Shown: positions 39,166-49,248, counted from the stretch's first letter. The stretch: DNA of 64,000 nt from Thiomicrorhabdus sp. (GCF_963662555.1 NZ_OY759719.1:2004985-2068984); one strand, 5' to 3'. The notes: generated by a model not told the origin, from the sequence alone. Numbers and translations are program-made.

Positions 39166-39816
39166 TTAATTAAATCCGTTTTCAGCTAAAAATTCTGGGG
39201 TTATTTTACTTTCTTGTGGTGCTTGTGGTGCCGTCATCATTCTTTCAAGATAACGAGCAAGTAAATCGACTTCCAAATTGACTGTTGAGCCAACTTCTAA
39301 ATGTTTAATGGTTGTTTCTTGACGTGTATGAGGCACAATATTTACACCAAATACACAATCATTTACTTGGTTAACAGTGAGACTAATGCCATTAATGCAA
39401 ATTGAGCCTTTAGCGGCGATATATTTACAAATATCAATAGGTGCCTCTATCTCATAACGCCATGAACGGGCATCTTGAGAAATTGAGACAACTTGACCTA
39501 CGCCATCAACATGCCCACTAACAAGGTGTCCGCCTAAACGGTCTTGCAAGGTCAATGCTTTTTCTAGGTTCACTGGGGTACCTGTTGACCAGTCACCCGC
39601 ATTTGTTACCTTGAGTGTTTCTCCAGAAACATCTGCAACATATTGATGGTCATTGAACTCTATCGCAGTTAAGCAGATGCCATTAGCAGCAATACTGTCT
39701 CCAACTTGAACATCACTCATATCCAATTTGCCAATATTTATCGTTACTTTCCAGTCGCCATCTTTAGGCTCAATGTTAGCAATAGTACCTTCTGCTTGAA
39801 TAATTCCAGTAAACAT
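39166..39816 (-). CDS. ribE: Riboflavin synthase, alpha subunit
   Basis: Dismutates two lumazines into riboflavin. Two tandem lumazine-binding beta barrels: the first starts MFTGIIQAEG and contains GDSIAANGICLTA, the second has GGHLVSGHVDGVG and GSICINGISLTVN. 216 aa. Two-base gap to ribB, three-base gap to ribD. Confidence 0.97.
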   Translation of the reverse strand: MFTGIIQAEGTIANIEPKDGDWKVTINIGKLDMSDVQVGDSIAANGICLTAIEFNDHQYVADVSGETLKVTNAGDWSTGTPVNLEKALTLQDRLGGHLVSGHVDGVGQVVSISQDARSWRYEIEAPIDICKYIAAKGSICINGISLTVNQVNDCVFGVNIVPHTRQETTIKHLEVGSTVNLEVDLLARYLERMMTAPQAPQESKITPEFLAENGFN

Positions 39817-39819
39817 AAT

Positions 39820-40974
39820 TTAAATCGCTTCCTTTGGCACCAAAATTAATCGAATATCTTCGCCAAAACGATCCATCGATTGAATTTTGAAGTTCATTTT
39901 TTGATCCATTGATTCAATACCTGGCAAAACAAACATTGGTTTAGCGGTATTCCCCATTAAAGACGGAGCAATGAAACTATGCAATTCATTTACCAGGCCA
40001 GATTGCATAAATGCACCTGCAACAATCGCTCCTGATTCAACCATGACATCATTAACATCTTCTACTTCAGCTAGATAACGCAAAATAGACTCTATATCTA
40101 AGCGATCATCTTGAGCTGACACAGCAACAAGCTCCACACCATGATTGTAAAACATTTCAACCAGCTCTGGGCTTCGGTCTGTAGTTTCTTTGGAAGTCAT
40201 TAAAATAGTACGACCAGGCAAAGAGAGCATTTTAGCATCTGTTGGCATACTTAAATTTGGATCAAGCACGATTCTAATTGGATGACAATTATCTTGTGAT
40301 AAATTTAACTCCGTTAACTCTTGATCGGTTAGCCGAACCGTTAAACTTGGATTATCAGCTAACACAGTACCAATACCAGTAATTAAAGCCCCGCTTTGTG
40401 CACGCATTTTATGAACTTCTTTACGCGACTCCTCGCCAGTAATCCAGTGGCTCTCACCATTATTCATTGCTGTGCGTCCATCTAAACTACTAGCCATTTT
40501 TAACCTAACAAACGGTAACTGTTTTTCCATTTTTCTAATAAATCCTAAATTAATCGCTTTGGCTTCTTCTTCTAAAACACCGACCAAAACATCAATACCA
40601 GCATCTTCAATTCTTTTAATCCCCTGACCAGATACTAGAGGATTTGGGTCTCTCATTGCTACAACGACTCTAGCAACTTTGGCTTCTATTAGGCCATCTG
40701 CACAAGGAGGCGTTCTACCAAAGTGCGAACAAGGTTCTAAGGTTACGTACGCAGTTGCACCTTGTGCTTTATTACCCGCACTAGCTAAAGCCACTCGCTC
40801 AGCATGAGGTTGCCCAGCTTTCTGATGCCACCCCTCACCTACAATTATGCCATCTTTAACTAATACACAACCAACCGCAGGATTAGGTTTTGTTGAATAC
40901 AACCCTTTTTTAGCTAGCTCAAGGGCTTTTTGCATGTAAAAAATATCAGATTCAAGCAGTTTAGAGTGAGACAA
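39820..40974 (-). CDS. ribD: Bifunctional riboflavin biosynthesis deaminase/reductase RibD
   Basis: Second and third steps of the pathway. Deaminase domain (1-145) with zinc ligands in PHAERVALA and EPCSHFGRTPPCADG; reductase domain (about 150-384) with RLKMASSLDGRTAMNNGESHWI and ESGAIVAGAFMQSGLV. 384 aa. It is the first rib gene of the operon, 43 bases after nrdR. No FMN riboswitch was visible upstream. Confidence 0.96.
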   Translation of the reverse strand: MSHSKLLESDIFYMQKALELAKKGLYSTKPNPAVGCVLVKDGIIVGEGWHQKAGQPHAERVALASAGNKAQGATAYVTLEPCSHFGRTPPCADGLIEAKVARVVVAMRDPNPLVSGQGIKRIEDAGIDVLVGVLEEEAKAINLGFIRKMEKQLPFVRLKMASSLDGRTAMNNGESHWITGEESRKEVHKMRAQSGALITGIGTVLADNPSLTVRLTDQELTELNLSQDNCHPIRIVLDPNLSMPTDAKMLSLPGRTILMTSKETTDRSPELVEMFYNHGVELVAVSAQDDRLDIESILRYLAEVEDVNDVMVESGAIVAGAFMQSGLVNELHSFIAPSLMGNTAKPMFVLPGIESMDQKMNFKIQSMDRFGEDIRLILVPKEAI

Positions 40975-41017
40975 AACAACTTCCTATTTAAGCTATAAGC
41001 TAATTATTACAATCAGA

Positions 41018-41482
41018 TTATTTAGCAGTAGTAACTTTAACAAGACGTTCAATCTCTTCTCTAAAAGCATTTACATCTTGAAATGAACGATATACAGAAG
41101 CAAAGCGTACATAAGCAACTTGATCTAAATCACGCAAGGCATCCATAACCCATTCACCCAATTGTGAAGATGGAATCTCACGTACACCTTCTGACATTAA
41201 ACGTTTTGTCATTTGGCTAGCAACTTGATCTATAGCATCACTAGATACTGGTCGTTTTTCTAAGGCTTTAATTAAGCCTCTTCTGATTTTAGATTCATCA
41301 AATTTTTCACGATTACCATCACTCTTAACCACTCGTGGTAAAGAAAGTTCAGCAGACTCATAAGTTGTAAAACGTTCAGAACACTGTATACATTCTCTGC
41401 GACGACGCACTTGTACACCTTCTGTTGCTAAACGTGAGTCAATCACTTTGGTGTCTGACGCATTACAGAATGGACAATGCAT
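41018..41482 (-). CDS. nrdR: Transcriptional repressor NrdR
   Basis: Represses ribonucleotide reductase genes according to ATP/dATP levels. An N-terminal zinc ribbon [17 protein letters not shown] with the second pair RRECIQC, followed by an ATP-cone domain from about residue 48 ([20 protein letters not shown]). 154 aa. Placement before ribD is widely conserved. Confidence 0.97.
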   Translation of the reverse strand: MHCPFCNASDTKVIDSRLATEGVQVRRRRECIQCSERFTTYESAELSLPRVVKSDGNREKFDESKIRRGLIKALEKRPVSSDAIDQVASQMTKRLMSEGVREIPSSQLGEWVMDALRDLDQVAYVRFASVYRSFQDVNAFREEIERLVKVTTAK

Positions 41483-41589
41483 AGCAAGCTCCTTTGCTTA
41501 TTTTTTTAAAAAAATAAAAACGAATTTAACTAAATATAAAAGGTTGAATAAAGAAAAAAATTAATTTGAATTTGTAAATTTTAAATACC

Positions 41590-41617
41590 AAAAAACCACC
41601 AGGCCTGGTGGTTTTTT
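41590..41617 (-). terminator. glyA terminator built from dispersed palindrome copy 13
   Basis: A 28-bp perfect palindrome: core ACCAGGCCTGGT (41598-41609) with CC/GG and six A/T on each side. It has the GC-rich stem and T-run of an intrinsic terminator in both directions but no separate loop, so any RNA hairpin must open the central four bases. It lies 66 bases after the glyA stop. Confidence 0.8.
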
Positions 41618-41683
41618 AGATACTGCTATATTAAAAACAGTTTCAAAGTGGTTTTATTCAATTGAATAAGAACCTTTTTTGGA

Positions 41684-42955
41684 TTACTTGTAAACTGGCT
41701 TAGCAGCACATAAAGCAGAAACTTTGTTACGAACATCAGCAATAACTGATTCATCCCAAGTTTCATTTTCTTGATCACAAGCATCGATTACATCACACAT
41801 CCAAGTCGCTAAGTTTGTGCAATCTTCTTCATTAAAATCGCGTGATGTAGCAGCCGCTGTACCAACGCGAATACCACTCGTTACAAACGGAGACATTGGA
41901 TCATTTGGCACTGAGTTCTTGTTAACAGTGATATGAGCTTCATCTAGCGCCTTATCAACCAACTTACCTGTTAAACCTTTTTCAATTAAGCTTACTAAGA
42001 ACAAGTGATTCTCTGTACCGCCTGAAACTACATCACAACCGCGAGACATAAATACTTTAGCCATTGCCTGTGCATTTTTAACTACGTTTTCACAGTATGT
42101 TTTCCAAGTTGGCTCTAAACATTCTTTAAAAGCTACCGCTTTTGCTGCCATAACGTGAACCAAAGGTCCACCTTGACCACCAGGGAAAATTGCAGAATTT
42201 AATTTTTTCTCTAAATCTGGATTAGATTTACAAATAATTAAACCACCACGCGGTCCGCGTAATGTTTTATGAGTAGTAGTTGTTACCACATCTGCAAAAG
42301 GAACTGGGTTAGGATAAATACCACCAGCAACTAGACCAGCGACGTGAGCCATATCAACAAACAAGTACGCACCAACAGAATCTGCAATTTCGCGGAATTT
42401 TGCCCAATCAACCACCTGAGAATATGCAGAAAAACCTGCAATAATCATTTTAGGCTTATGCTCAGAAGCTAATGCCTGAACTTCATCGTAATCAATCTGT
42501 CCTGAAACAGGGTCAATACCATATTGAACGGCATTATAAAGCTTACCAGAGAAGCTAACATGAGAACCGTGAGTTAAGTGACCACCATGAGCTAAGCTCA
42601 TACCAAGAACCGTATCACCAGCTTCTAACAACGCTAGATATACTGCTGCGTTTGCTTGAGAACCTGAATGTGGCTGTACGTTTGCATAGTCAGCACCAAA
42701 CAATTCTTTGGCACGGTCAATAGCTGCTTGCTCAACAACATCTGCAAACTCACAACCGCCGTAGTAACGCTTGCCAGGATAACCTTCAGCGTATTTGTTT
42801 GTGAAATATGAGCCTTGAGCTTCCATAACACGTGGGCTGGTATAGTTTTCAGATGCGATTAACTCAATGTGAGATTCTTGACGATTTTCTTCGTTTTTTA
42901 TCGCGTCAGCGATTAAATCATCGTAACCTGCGATAGTCATTGATTTTGTGAACAT
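41684..42955 (-). CDS. glyA: Serine hydroxymethyltransferase
   Basis: PLP enzyme interconverting serine and glycine with tetrahydrofolate. The PLP-lysine is in [32 protein letters not shown] is present in the form [14 protein letters not shown] 42955 is preferred over a TTG seven codons upstream because CGGAGAG precedes it at a good distance (423 aa). The gene is followed by the rib operon, the usual glyA-nrdR-rib order. Confidence 0.97.
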   Translation of the reverse strand: MFTKSMTIAGYDDLIADAIKNEENRQESHIELIASENYTSPRVMEAQGSYFTNKYAEGYPGKRYYGGCEFADVVEQAAIDRAKELFGADYANVQPHSGSQANAAVYLALLEAGDTVLGMSLAHGGHLTHGSHVSFSGKLYNAVQYGIDPVSGQIDYDEVQALASEHKPKMIIAGFSAYSQVVDWAKFREIADSVGAYLFVDMAHVAGLVAGGIYPNPVPFADVVTTTTHKTLRGPRGGLIICKSNPDLEKKLNSAIFPGGQGGPLVHVMAAKAVAFKECLEPTWKTYCENVVKNAQAMAKVFMSRGCDVVSGGTENHLFLVSLIEKGLTGKLVDKALDEAHITVNKNSVPNDPMSPFVTSGIRVGTAAATSRDFNEEDCTNLATWMCDVIDACDQENETWDESVIADVRNKVSALCAAKPVYK

Positions 42956-43194
42956 GTTTACGGCTCTCCGTTTCAAAAAATTGCTGTATTTTCAAAGATG
43001 ACGATTTTACCTGTTTTACGGCAAATAACCAAATCAATTATTTAGTCAACCACAACATATAGTGTTTTAATGGAAACGTCTTTGATTTAAAGCTTTATAT
43101 CATGTCGGTTTTTAGGTAAAGTTTGTTAAATTAAATTTATAGCTACTATTAACAAAGATTAATTAACAAAACACATACAAAGTTAGGAAGATAC

Positions 43195-44865
43195 ATGGCT
43201 CAGTTTGTTTATACCATGAACCGCGTGGGCAAGGTTGTCCCGCCAAATCGTCATATTTTAAAAGACATCTCATTATCGTTTTTCCCAGGAGCCAAAATTG
43301 GCGTTTTAGGTTTGAATGGTTCAGGTAAATCTACCCTTCTAAAAATCATGGCTGGTCTCGATACTGACATCGTCGGTGAAGCAAGGCCACAACCGGGTAT
43401 TAAAATTGGCTACTTAGCCCAAGAACCTCAGCTTGATGAAACTAAAACTGTTCGTGGCAATATTGAAGAGGCCGTTTCAGAAGTTAAAGATGCTCTAGCG
43501 GAACTAGATGCGGTTTATGCTGCTTACGCAGAACCTGATGCAGACTTTGATGCCCTAGCAAAAAAACAAGCCGAAATTGAAGACATTATTCAGGCTAAAG
43601 ATGGTCACAATATTGAACGAACCCTTGAAATTGCTGCTGATGCCCTTCGTCTTCCTGATTGGGATGCTGACGTTTCTCATCTATCTGGTGGTGAAAAACG
43701 CCGTGTGGCTCTATGCAAACTTTTACTAGAAAAGCCAGACATGCTACTTTTAGATGAGCCTACTAACCATCTAGATGCCGAATCGATTGCATGGTTAGAA
43801 CGTTTTTTACTTGATTTCCCTGGAACGGTTGTCGCAATCACTCACGATAGATATTTCTTAGATAACGCCGCTCAATGGATTTTAGAACTTGACCGTGGTG
43901 AAGGAATTCCTTATGAAGGCAACTACTCTTCTTGGTTAGAACAGAAAGAAAAACGTCTTGAACAAGAATCTAAATCTGAAGCGGCTCGCATGAAAACAAT
44001 TAAAAGTGAGCTGGAATGGGTTCGTTCTAATGCAAAAGGACGCCATGCCAAATCTAAGGCACGTTTAGCACGCTTTGAAGAGCTTAGCTCACAAGAAAGT
44101 CAAAAACGTAATGAAACCAGTGAAATCTTTATACCTGTTGCTGAACGTTTAGGTGAAAAAGTAATTGAAGTAAACCATATCTCAAAAGGGTTTGGTGACC
44201 GCTTGTTAATTGATGATTTAAACTTCCGCCTACCTCAAGGGGGAATCGTAGGTATTATTGGTGCTAACGGTGCTGGTAAGTCAACATTATTTAAAATGCT
44301 AACTGGCCAAGAACAACCAGATTCAGGAACCATTGAATTTGGTGAAACCGTGCAACTTTCTTATGTTGACCAAAGTCGAGATGCTCTCAATGATAATAAA
44401 ACCGTTTGGGAAGAGATTTCTGAAGGAGATGAAATCTTCATGGTGGGTAATACAGAAGTCAATTCTCGTGCCTATTGCAGTCGCTTCAATTTTAGAGGTG
44501 GTGACCAACAAAAGAAAATTGGTCAGCTTTCCGGTGGTGAACGTAACCGTGTGCATTTAGCCAAAACACTTCGCAGTGGCGGAAACTTGCTATTATTAGA
44601 TGAACCAACTAACGATTTAGATGTTGAAACTTTACGTGCTTTAGAAGAAGCATTATTAGAGTTTGCAGGTTGTGCAGTGGTTATCTCCCACGACCGTTGG
44701 TTCTTAGACCGAATTGCAACACATATGCTCGCCTTTGAAGGTGAATCACACGTTGAGTGGTTTGAAGGAAACTTCTCAGACTACGAAGAAGATCTAAAAC
44801 GCCGTAAAGGTGCAGATGCCGCTCAGCCACACCGCATTAAATACAAGCCAATTACAAAGAATTAA
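43195..44865 (+). CDS. ettA: Energy-dependent translational throttle protein EttA
   Basis: ABC-F ATPase that binds the ribosomal E site and gates the first elongation step. Two ABC domains: Walker [10 protein letters not shown] and GANGAGKST, signatures [11 protein letters not shown] and [11 protein letters not shown], with DEPTNHLD and DEPTNDLD. The linker between them (about residues 240-320) is the charged P-site tRNA interaction motif region. 556 aa, as in E. coli (555). It lies 12 bases before a signalling gene. Confidence 0.97.
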   Translation: MAQFVYTMNRVGKVVPPNRHILKDISLSFFPGAKIGVLGLNGSGKSTLLKIMAGLDTDIVGEARPQPGIKIGYLAQEPQLDETKTVRGNIEEAVSEVKDALAELDAVYAAYAEPDADFDALAKKQAEIEDIIQAKDGHNIERTLEIAADALRLPDWDADVSHLSGGEKRRVALCKLLLEKPDMLLLDEPTNHLDAESIAWLERFLLDFPGTVVAITHDRYFLDNAAQWILELDRGEGIPYEGNYSSWLEQKEKRLEQESKSEAARMKTIKSELEWVRSNAKGRHAKSKARLARFEELSSQESQKRNETSEIFIPVAERLGEKVIEVNHISKGFGDRLLIDDLNFRLPQGGIVGIIGANGAGKSTLFKMLTGQEQPDSGTIEFGETVQLSYVDQSRDALNDNKTVWEEISEGDEIFMVGNTEVNSRAYCSRFNFRGGDQQKKIGQLSGGERNRVHLAKTLRSGGNLLLLDEPTNDLDVETLRALEEALLEFAGCAVVISHDRWFLDRIATHMLAFEGESHVEWFEGNFSDYEEDLKRRKGADAAQPHRIKYKPITKN

Positions 44866-44877
44866 AAGGATTAAGTT

Positions 44878-45789
44878 ATGACGGAAATTCTTACTACTGC
44901 ATCACATTTAGAGGCCATTGCAAATGCCATGCCTGATCCGATTTTTGTAATGGGGCAAGATGGAACTTACTTAGACATCGTTGGCGGGCAAGCTCGTAAC
45001 TTGTATGCAGATGGTTCTAGCTTAATTGGCAAAAAATACCATGATGTTTTACCGGAACAGATGGCTAATCGCTTTTTAAAAGTGGTTCAGCGTGCTATCG
45101 CTTCGGGCCAACTTCAAGAAATTGAATACCAACTGGCTAACAATGAAGTAGAAGGTGTTCAAGAAGGACCTTCAGGTGGTCAATGGTATGAAGCTCGTGT
45201 TTATCCTGTGACTGAAGGCACCTATGATCAACCTGCCGTTATCTGGCTAGCAATCAACATCACTAGCCGTAAACATATGGAAGAACAAATTGAACACCTA
45301 TCTTCAACTGATCCTTTAACAGGTTTGTTTAATCGAGACTTCTTTTTAGGTTTAGTTGATGAAGAACTAAATAAAGCACGCTTAAATAACCAAGCACTTT
45401 CATTAGCTAAAATCAATCTTGATTGTTTTAAGCGTATTACCGATGGCTATGGTCATGAGATGGGCGACAAAGCAATTTTAACAGCAGCACACGCTATTCA
45501 AAACATTGTTAAAGACCTTGGTTACGTAGGACGCTTAAGTTGTGATCAGTTTATGATTGTCTTACCAGAAGTTAAAGCCGTTGATGCTTTCCGCATTGCT
45601 AAACTGGCACAAGAAACGATTCAAACACAAACCATTAAATTAGATGATGGCCAAACCACTTGTTTAACTAGCCATGCAGGGGTAACAGAATTGCGAGGGA
45701 AAGAAGAAGATAGTCAGGTATTATTCAAACGAGTTAATGATGCAATTCAAGCTGCAGAAGGTACCCGTGATATTACACGAATTATGTAG
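44878..45789 (+). CDS. PAS domain protein with degenerate GGDEF domain
   Basis: A PAS domain (about 5-135: LEAIANAMPDPIFVMGQDG) is followed by a diguanylate-cyclase-like domain starting STDPLTGLFNRDFFLGLV near residue 142. The catalytic GGDEF loop reads LSCDQF, so it should not make c-di-GMP. It might bind GTP or c-di-GMP or act as a partner-binding domain. It has no membrane segment. The 12-base spacing to ettA suggests co-transcription. Confidence 0.85.
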   Translation: MTEILTTASHLEAIANAMPDPIFVMGQDGTYLDIVGGQARNLYADGSSLIGKKYHDVLPEQMANRFLKVVQRAIASGQLQEIEYQLANNEVEGVQEGPSGGQWYEARVYPVTEGTYDQPAVIWLAINITSRKHMEEQIEHLSSTDPLTGLFNRDFFLGLVDEELNKARLNNQALSLAKINLDCFKRITDGYGHEMGDKAILTAAHAIQNIVKDLGYVGRLSCDQFMIVLPEVKAVDAFRIAKLAQETIQTQTIKLDDGQTTCLTSHAGVTELRGKEEDSQVLFKRVNDAIQAAEGTRDITRIM

Positions 45790-45873
45790 CGGTATAATAA
45801 AGAATCAAGCATTACAGTAATTTAAACATTACAGTTTATTAAACCAATTAATCCCCCAAAAGGAATCTTAAAA

Positions 45874-46365
45874 ATGAAACAGATTATTAGAAATGTGTTT
45901 AGTACACTACTGGTAGTGTCATTTGCTTTAGCCTCTTTTTCCACTCAAGCTGCTGATGATGGGGCTAAGGTGGTTTACCATGTCGATTTTAAAGACCCTA
46001 CTCGCTACTCAGCCACCCTTACCTCTATTAACAACATCATGAACTATTATCAATCTGAATTAATGGAAGCTGATGTGCATTTGGTGTTTGTAGGCTATGG
46101 TTTACGCTTTACAACCGATGATGATTTAAAAGGCACGCCTTATGAAGCCGATAAAGCACTTTTAGATAGACGAGCTGAACTTAAAGGACGTTTAGATGCT
46201 CTCATTAACGTTCGTGGCGTTAAAGTAGAGTTATGTGACAAAACTCGTGACGAAGTAGGCTTACCACAAAGCAAAGTGTACAAGGGTATTAAATTTGTCC
46301 CTTCTGGTGTCGCTGAAATTGCAATATTACAAAGTGAAGGTTATTCATACTTAAAAATTCAGTAA
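45874..46365 (+). CDS. Periplasmic DsrE-family protein
   Basis: A signal peptide (residues 1-27, cleavage near TQAADD) is followed by a DsrE/F-like fold: KVVYHVDFKDPTRYSATLTSINN, then ADVHLVFVGYGLRF and a C-terminal GVAEIAILQSEGYSYLKI. One cysteine is kept in the mature protein (VKVELCDKTRDE, near residue 130), where DsrE-like sulfur carriers hold persulfides. Exported members are common in sulfur oxidisers. The role is unproven; closeness to soxB (1 kb, convergent) supports sulfur handling. Confidence 0.75.
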   Translation: MKQIIRNVFSTLLVVSFALASFSTQAADDGAKVVYHVDFKDPTRYSATLTSINNIMNYYQSELMEADVHLVFVGYGLRFTTDDDLKGTPYEADKALLDRRAELKGRLDALINVRGVKVELCDKTRDEVGLPQSKVYKGIKFVPSGVAEIAILQSEGYSYLKIQ

Positions 46366-46395
46366 TAAACAAAACTAAATATGAATGAATAAATA

Positions 46396-46432
46396 AAAAG
46401 CCCTGCTAAGAACCTCTTACAGGGCTTTTTTG
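46396..46432 (+). terminator. Terminator after the DsrE-like gene
   Basis: AAAAAGCCCTG pairs with CAGGGCTTTTTT across a loop with a partial inner stem, 30 bases after the stop codon. Reasonably symmetric. Confidence 0.85.
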
Positions 46433-46536
46433 TTGATAGTGAACAAAGCATTAAACATTCAATATTAAGCTACAACTTCATTAATTAGCTATTTATAATG
46501 TGTGAAAGATAAATACAACCAATTGACCAACTCTCT

Positions 46537-47010
46537 ATGATTAAATCAAAACTCACTATTATTTGGATAAGCACTTTGCTTCTCTTGCCTGCGACCTCTG
46601 TAGCCAATGATAATGATGAGATCGAGAAACCAAAAATGATTGGTGATTATGATTTGATTAACAATCTTAACAATACCTTAAAATCCAAACTTAATCTTAA
46701 AAACAACCCTGGTATCAATCATATCTCTACCTTTCAGAAAAATAATCAAATCATTATTCAAGTGACCCATAACCCACAAATTTGTTACCAAAATTTAGTA
46801 AACAAAATTGCAGAAACTGCAAGCCGAGTAAACGGAGTTAACTTTCAAAAGAGCTTTACCTTAGATATTATTGATAGCTACTGTAAAACTGATTTGTTTT
46901 ATACCATTCAGAGCGAAGGTTTAGATAACGAAGTCATTGTTCAATATGAAGATTTAAAGGGCAATAACGTGGCCTTGCATAGAATTAATAAACAACTCTG
47001 TCACCTTTAA
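46537..47010 (+). CDS. Secreted or periplasmic hypothetical protein, 157 aa
   Basis: A signal peptide (1-22, cleavage near SVANDND) is followed by a polar, Asn/Lys-rich mature protein with three cysteines (QICYQNL, DSYCKTD, KQLCHL), odd in number. No family recognised. It stands between the DsrE-like gene and soxB on the plus strand, with a weak ribosome binding site. A 22-bp palindrome follows 4 bases after the stop. Confidence 0.6.
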   Translation: MIKSKLTIIWISTLLLLPATSVANDNDEIEKPKMIGDYDLINNLNNTLKSKLNLKNNPGINHISTFQKNNQIIIQVTHNPQICYQNLVNKIAETASRVNGVNFQKSFTLDIIDSYCKTDLFYTIQSEGLDNEVIVQYEDLKGNNVALHRINKQLCHL

Positions 47011-47013
47011 TAC

Positions 47014-47035
47014 AATTTACCAGGCCTGGTAAATT
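47014..47035. repeat. Dispersed palindrome copy 14 (intergenic)
   Basis: Exact core with a 22-bp dyad, identical over all 22 bases to the copy at 34495-34516. It starts 4 bases after the stop of the secreted-protein gene. Confidence 0.95.
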
Positions 47036-47056
47036 ATTTTTGAAACCACTAAATTA

Positions 47057-47191
47057 TTAAAGCTCACTCCTAGGCTCTTTAAATATAATCTGGATATCTG
47101 TTCCATGATTTGGCTTTAAACCACACGCATTGGCATCTATTAAAAGCCCTGAGCCATCTTTTTACATCGACTCAACCCACTTCTTAAGAAT
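47057..47191 (-). pseudogene. Possible gene remnant, about 45 codons
   Basis: On the minus strand a reading frame of protein-like composition (LLIDANACGLKPNHGTDI, ending IIFKEPRSEL) runs into a stop at 47057. A TAA interrupts it upstream, after a short stretch reading KKWVESM. There is no start codon or ribosome binding site. It may be the decayed 3' end of a lost gene. The parent family is not recognised, and chance cannot be excluded in so short a stretch. Confidence 0.25.
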
Positions 47192-47273
47192 TTATTTAAT
47201 TAAATTGCTTTCATTAAGTTTTAAAACGGTTTATCAAATTTAAGAATATGTTTTTTTAGTTAAAATTCAAGGT

Positions 47274-47297
47274 ATAAAAAAACCGGCATAAAGCCGG
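47274..47297 (-). terminator. soxB terminator
   Basis: CCGGC/GCCGG stem with a five-base loop, followed on the minus strand by seven T. It lies 38 bases after the soxB stop. Confidence 0.82.
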
Positions 47298-47334
47298 CTT
47301 TTTATTGAGTGTTAAAAGTTTAAATCTAAATGAA

Positions 47335-49248
47335 TTAAACCATTTCACCTTCGTATGCTTCGATACCAGGGTTGTTTTTAACACCTTTAAGCTTAGGATG
47401 GTTAACTTTCTTAAGCTTAGTTGAACCTTTGTTGTTACGTAGGTAGTCAGCTGCAACATCCCACATAAGACGTCCTTGACCAACTGCTTCAACCTGTGCC
47501 CAACCAGCAACAGTATATGTTTTGTTCGCTTCTAAAGGCGTACCATCATCTAGACGCATTTCAGAAATACGGCTACCAAACTTACCATTTGGTTCACAAG
47601 CGTAGTCCATACCACCAAGACGAACCATATCACCACCAGACTGTAGGTATGGGTCTTTTTGGAATAGGTTCTCACAGATACCTTCTAGGATATCTTTCAT
47701 TTGAGCACCAGTTACTTCTGACTTGTAAGTTTCACCGTAAGTCATAGATGTTTCATCCATAACACGTTCCATAGTGATCATTTCACCAGCTAATACTGAA
47801 GTACCCCAACGAACACCTGCAGACATTGCGATTTGAGTATCGTGCTCTTCACGTAGTGAGTTTACGATAATCTGATCCCAAGTACCCATGAAGTTACCAC
47901 GACGGTATAGAGTATCTTCTGCAACAGCTAGTTCTTCACCAAGAATTTCGCCATACGTTTTACCTAGACGATCTTTATTTACAGCACGATCTGGGTTACG
48001 TGATTCAATAACATTCTCATCGTATTTCTTAGTGTATAGGTGATCAAGGAAAGTTGTAACTTCAGGATCAGCTGCAAGAACATTAGAGAATACAGGTAGT
48101 AACTTATAGTCAACACCACGTAATTTACCGTTCTGGATATCTAAATCCATACAACCAACAAACTTACCGTTAGAACCAGCGTTAGTTACGTGACAAACAC
48201 CACCTTCAGGAGTTTTAACTGGAGTTGTTTTTGGAATACCATCATGCGTGTGACCACCAAAGATAGCATCAAGACCACTTACACGTGAAGCCATCTTAAT
48301 ATCAACATCCATACCATTGTGAGAAATCATAACAATAGCTGCTACTTTTTCTTTTTCACGAATCTTATCAATCGTATCTTGTAAAGCATCTTCACGAAGA
48401 CCGAAAGACCAATCTGGGAAGTTAGACTGTGGGTTTGCGTTAGCAGTACGTGGGAAAGCTTGACCTACAACAGCGATACGCTCACCATTGATGATTTTTA
48501 CAGTATAAGGTTTAAATGCACGAGCTTCATCTTCATCATAAAGACCAACGCCATTGTGAGCGTCTACCATATCTCTGTAATCATCACCGAATAAAGAATC
48601 TTCTTTAATACGAATATTTTGTGCTAAAAACTCACCTTTAAAGGCATTCAGGTTTTTAAGAACTTCATCTTCTTTATAAGTGAATTCCCAGTGACCAGTC
48701 ATAACGTCAACACCTAAGATGTTAGATGCTTCAACCATATCCATACCACGTGTAAATAACGCAGTACCTGAACCGTGCCATAAATCACCACCGTCCATAG
48801 TTAATGTATTGTCTTTACCACCCGCTTGTTCACGTAGTTTATCTAAAAGTGTTTTAACGTGTGCAAAACCACCAACTTTACCGTATTGCTCAGAAGCATC
48901 TTGGAAATTTAGGTAGGTAAACGCATTAGCCAAAGGAGTATTTTCTTTATAACCCAATTCTTTTAATAAATGGTGACCTACAACGTGCGGAAGTTTACCA
49001 AAAGCAGGACCTGTACCTAAGTTTACGTTAGGTTCACGGAAATAAATTGGCTTTAACTGTGCATGAGTATCTGTGATGTGTAATAGACGAACTTTACCTT
49101 TCATAGGCTGGTTATACATTTCATCAGAAGCTTTAGCGATAGCTGCTTTATCAGCTCCACCAGACATTGCACTTGCGGTACCAGGCAACATTCCAGCGGC
49201 AGCAGCCATAGACATTACGTGAAGAAATTCGCGACGATTTAAAGACAT
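47335..49248 (-). CDS. soxB: Thiosulfohydrolase SoxB
   Basis: Periplasmic di-manganese enzyme that releases sulfate from the SoxYZ-bound thiosulfate adduct. The N-terminus MSLNRREFLHVMSMAAAAG is a Tat-type signal (NRREFL), fitting export of a folded metalloprotein. Metal ligands are in HITDTHAQLKP, TMDGGDLWHGSG, GHWEF and FGGHTHDG. The 5'-nucleotidase C-terminal domain follows, with the SoxB-characteristic SGGDMVRLGGMDY. The 637 aa are longer than the usual 560-570. No other sox gene is adjacent, typical of dispersed sox loci in Thiomicrospira-like bacteria. Confidence 0.95.
   Translation of the reverse strand: MSLNRREFLHVMSMAAAAGMLPGTASAMSGGADKAAIAKASDEMYNQPMKGKVRLLHITDTHAQLKPIYFREPNVNLGTGPAFGKLPHVVGHHLLKELGYKENTPLANAFTYLNFQDASEQYGKVGGFAHVKTLLDKLREQAGGKDNTLTMDGGDLWHGSGTALFTRGMDMVEASNILGVDVMTGHWEFTYKEDEVLKNLNAFKGEFLAQNIRIKEDSLFGDDYRDMVDAHNGVGLYDEDEARAFKPYTVKIINGERIAVVGQAFPRTANANPQSNFPDWSFGLREDALQDTIDKIREKEKVAAIVMISHNGMDVDIKMASRVSGLDAIFGGHTHDGIPKTTPVKTPEGGVCHVTNAGSNGKFVGCMDLDIQNGKLRGVDYKLLPVFSNVLAADPEVTTFLDHLYTKKYDENVIESRNPDRAVNKDRLGKTYGEILGEELAVAEDTLYRRGNFMGTWDQIIVNSLREEHDTQIAMSAGVRWGTSVLAGEMITMERVMDETSMTYGETYKSEVTGAQMKDILEGICENLFQKDPYLQSGGDMVRLGGMDYACEPNGKFGSRISEMRLDDGTPLEANKTYTVAGWAQVEAVGQGRLMWDVAADYLRNNKGSTKLKKVNHPKLKGVKNNPGIEAYEGEMV

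Noticed and set aside
40975-41017. FMN riboswitch before ribD
   Set aside because: Only 43 bases separate ribD from nrdR, with none of the conserved RFN element sequences.
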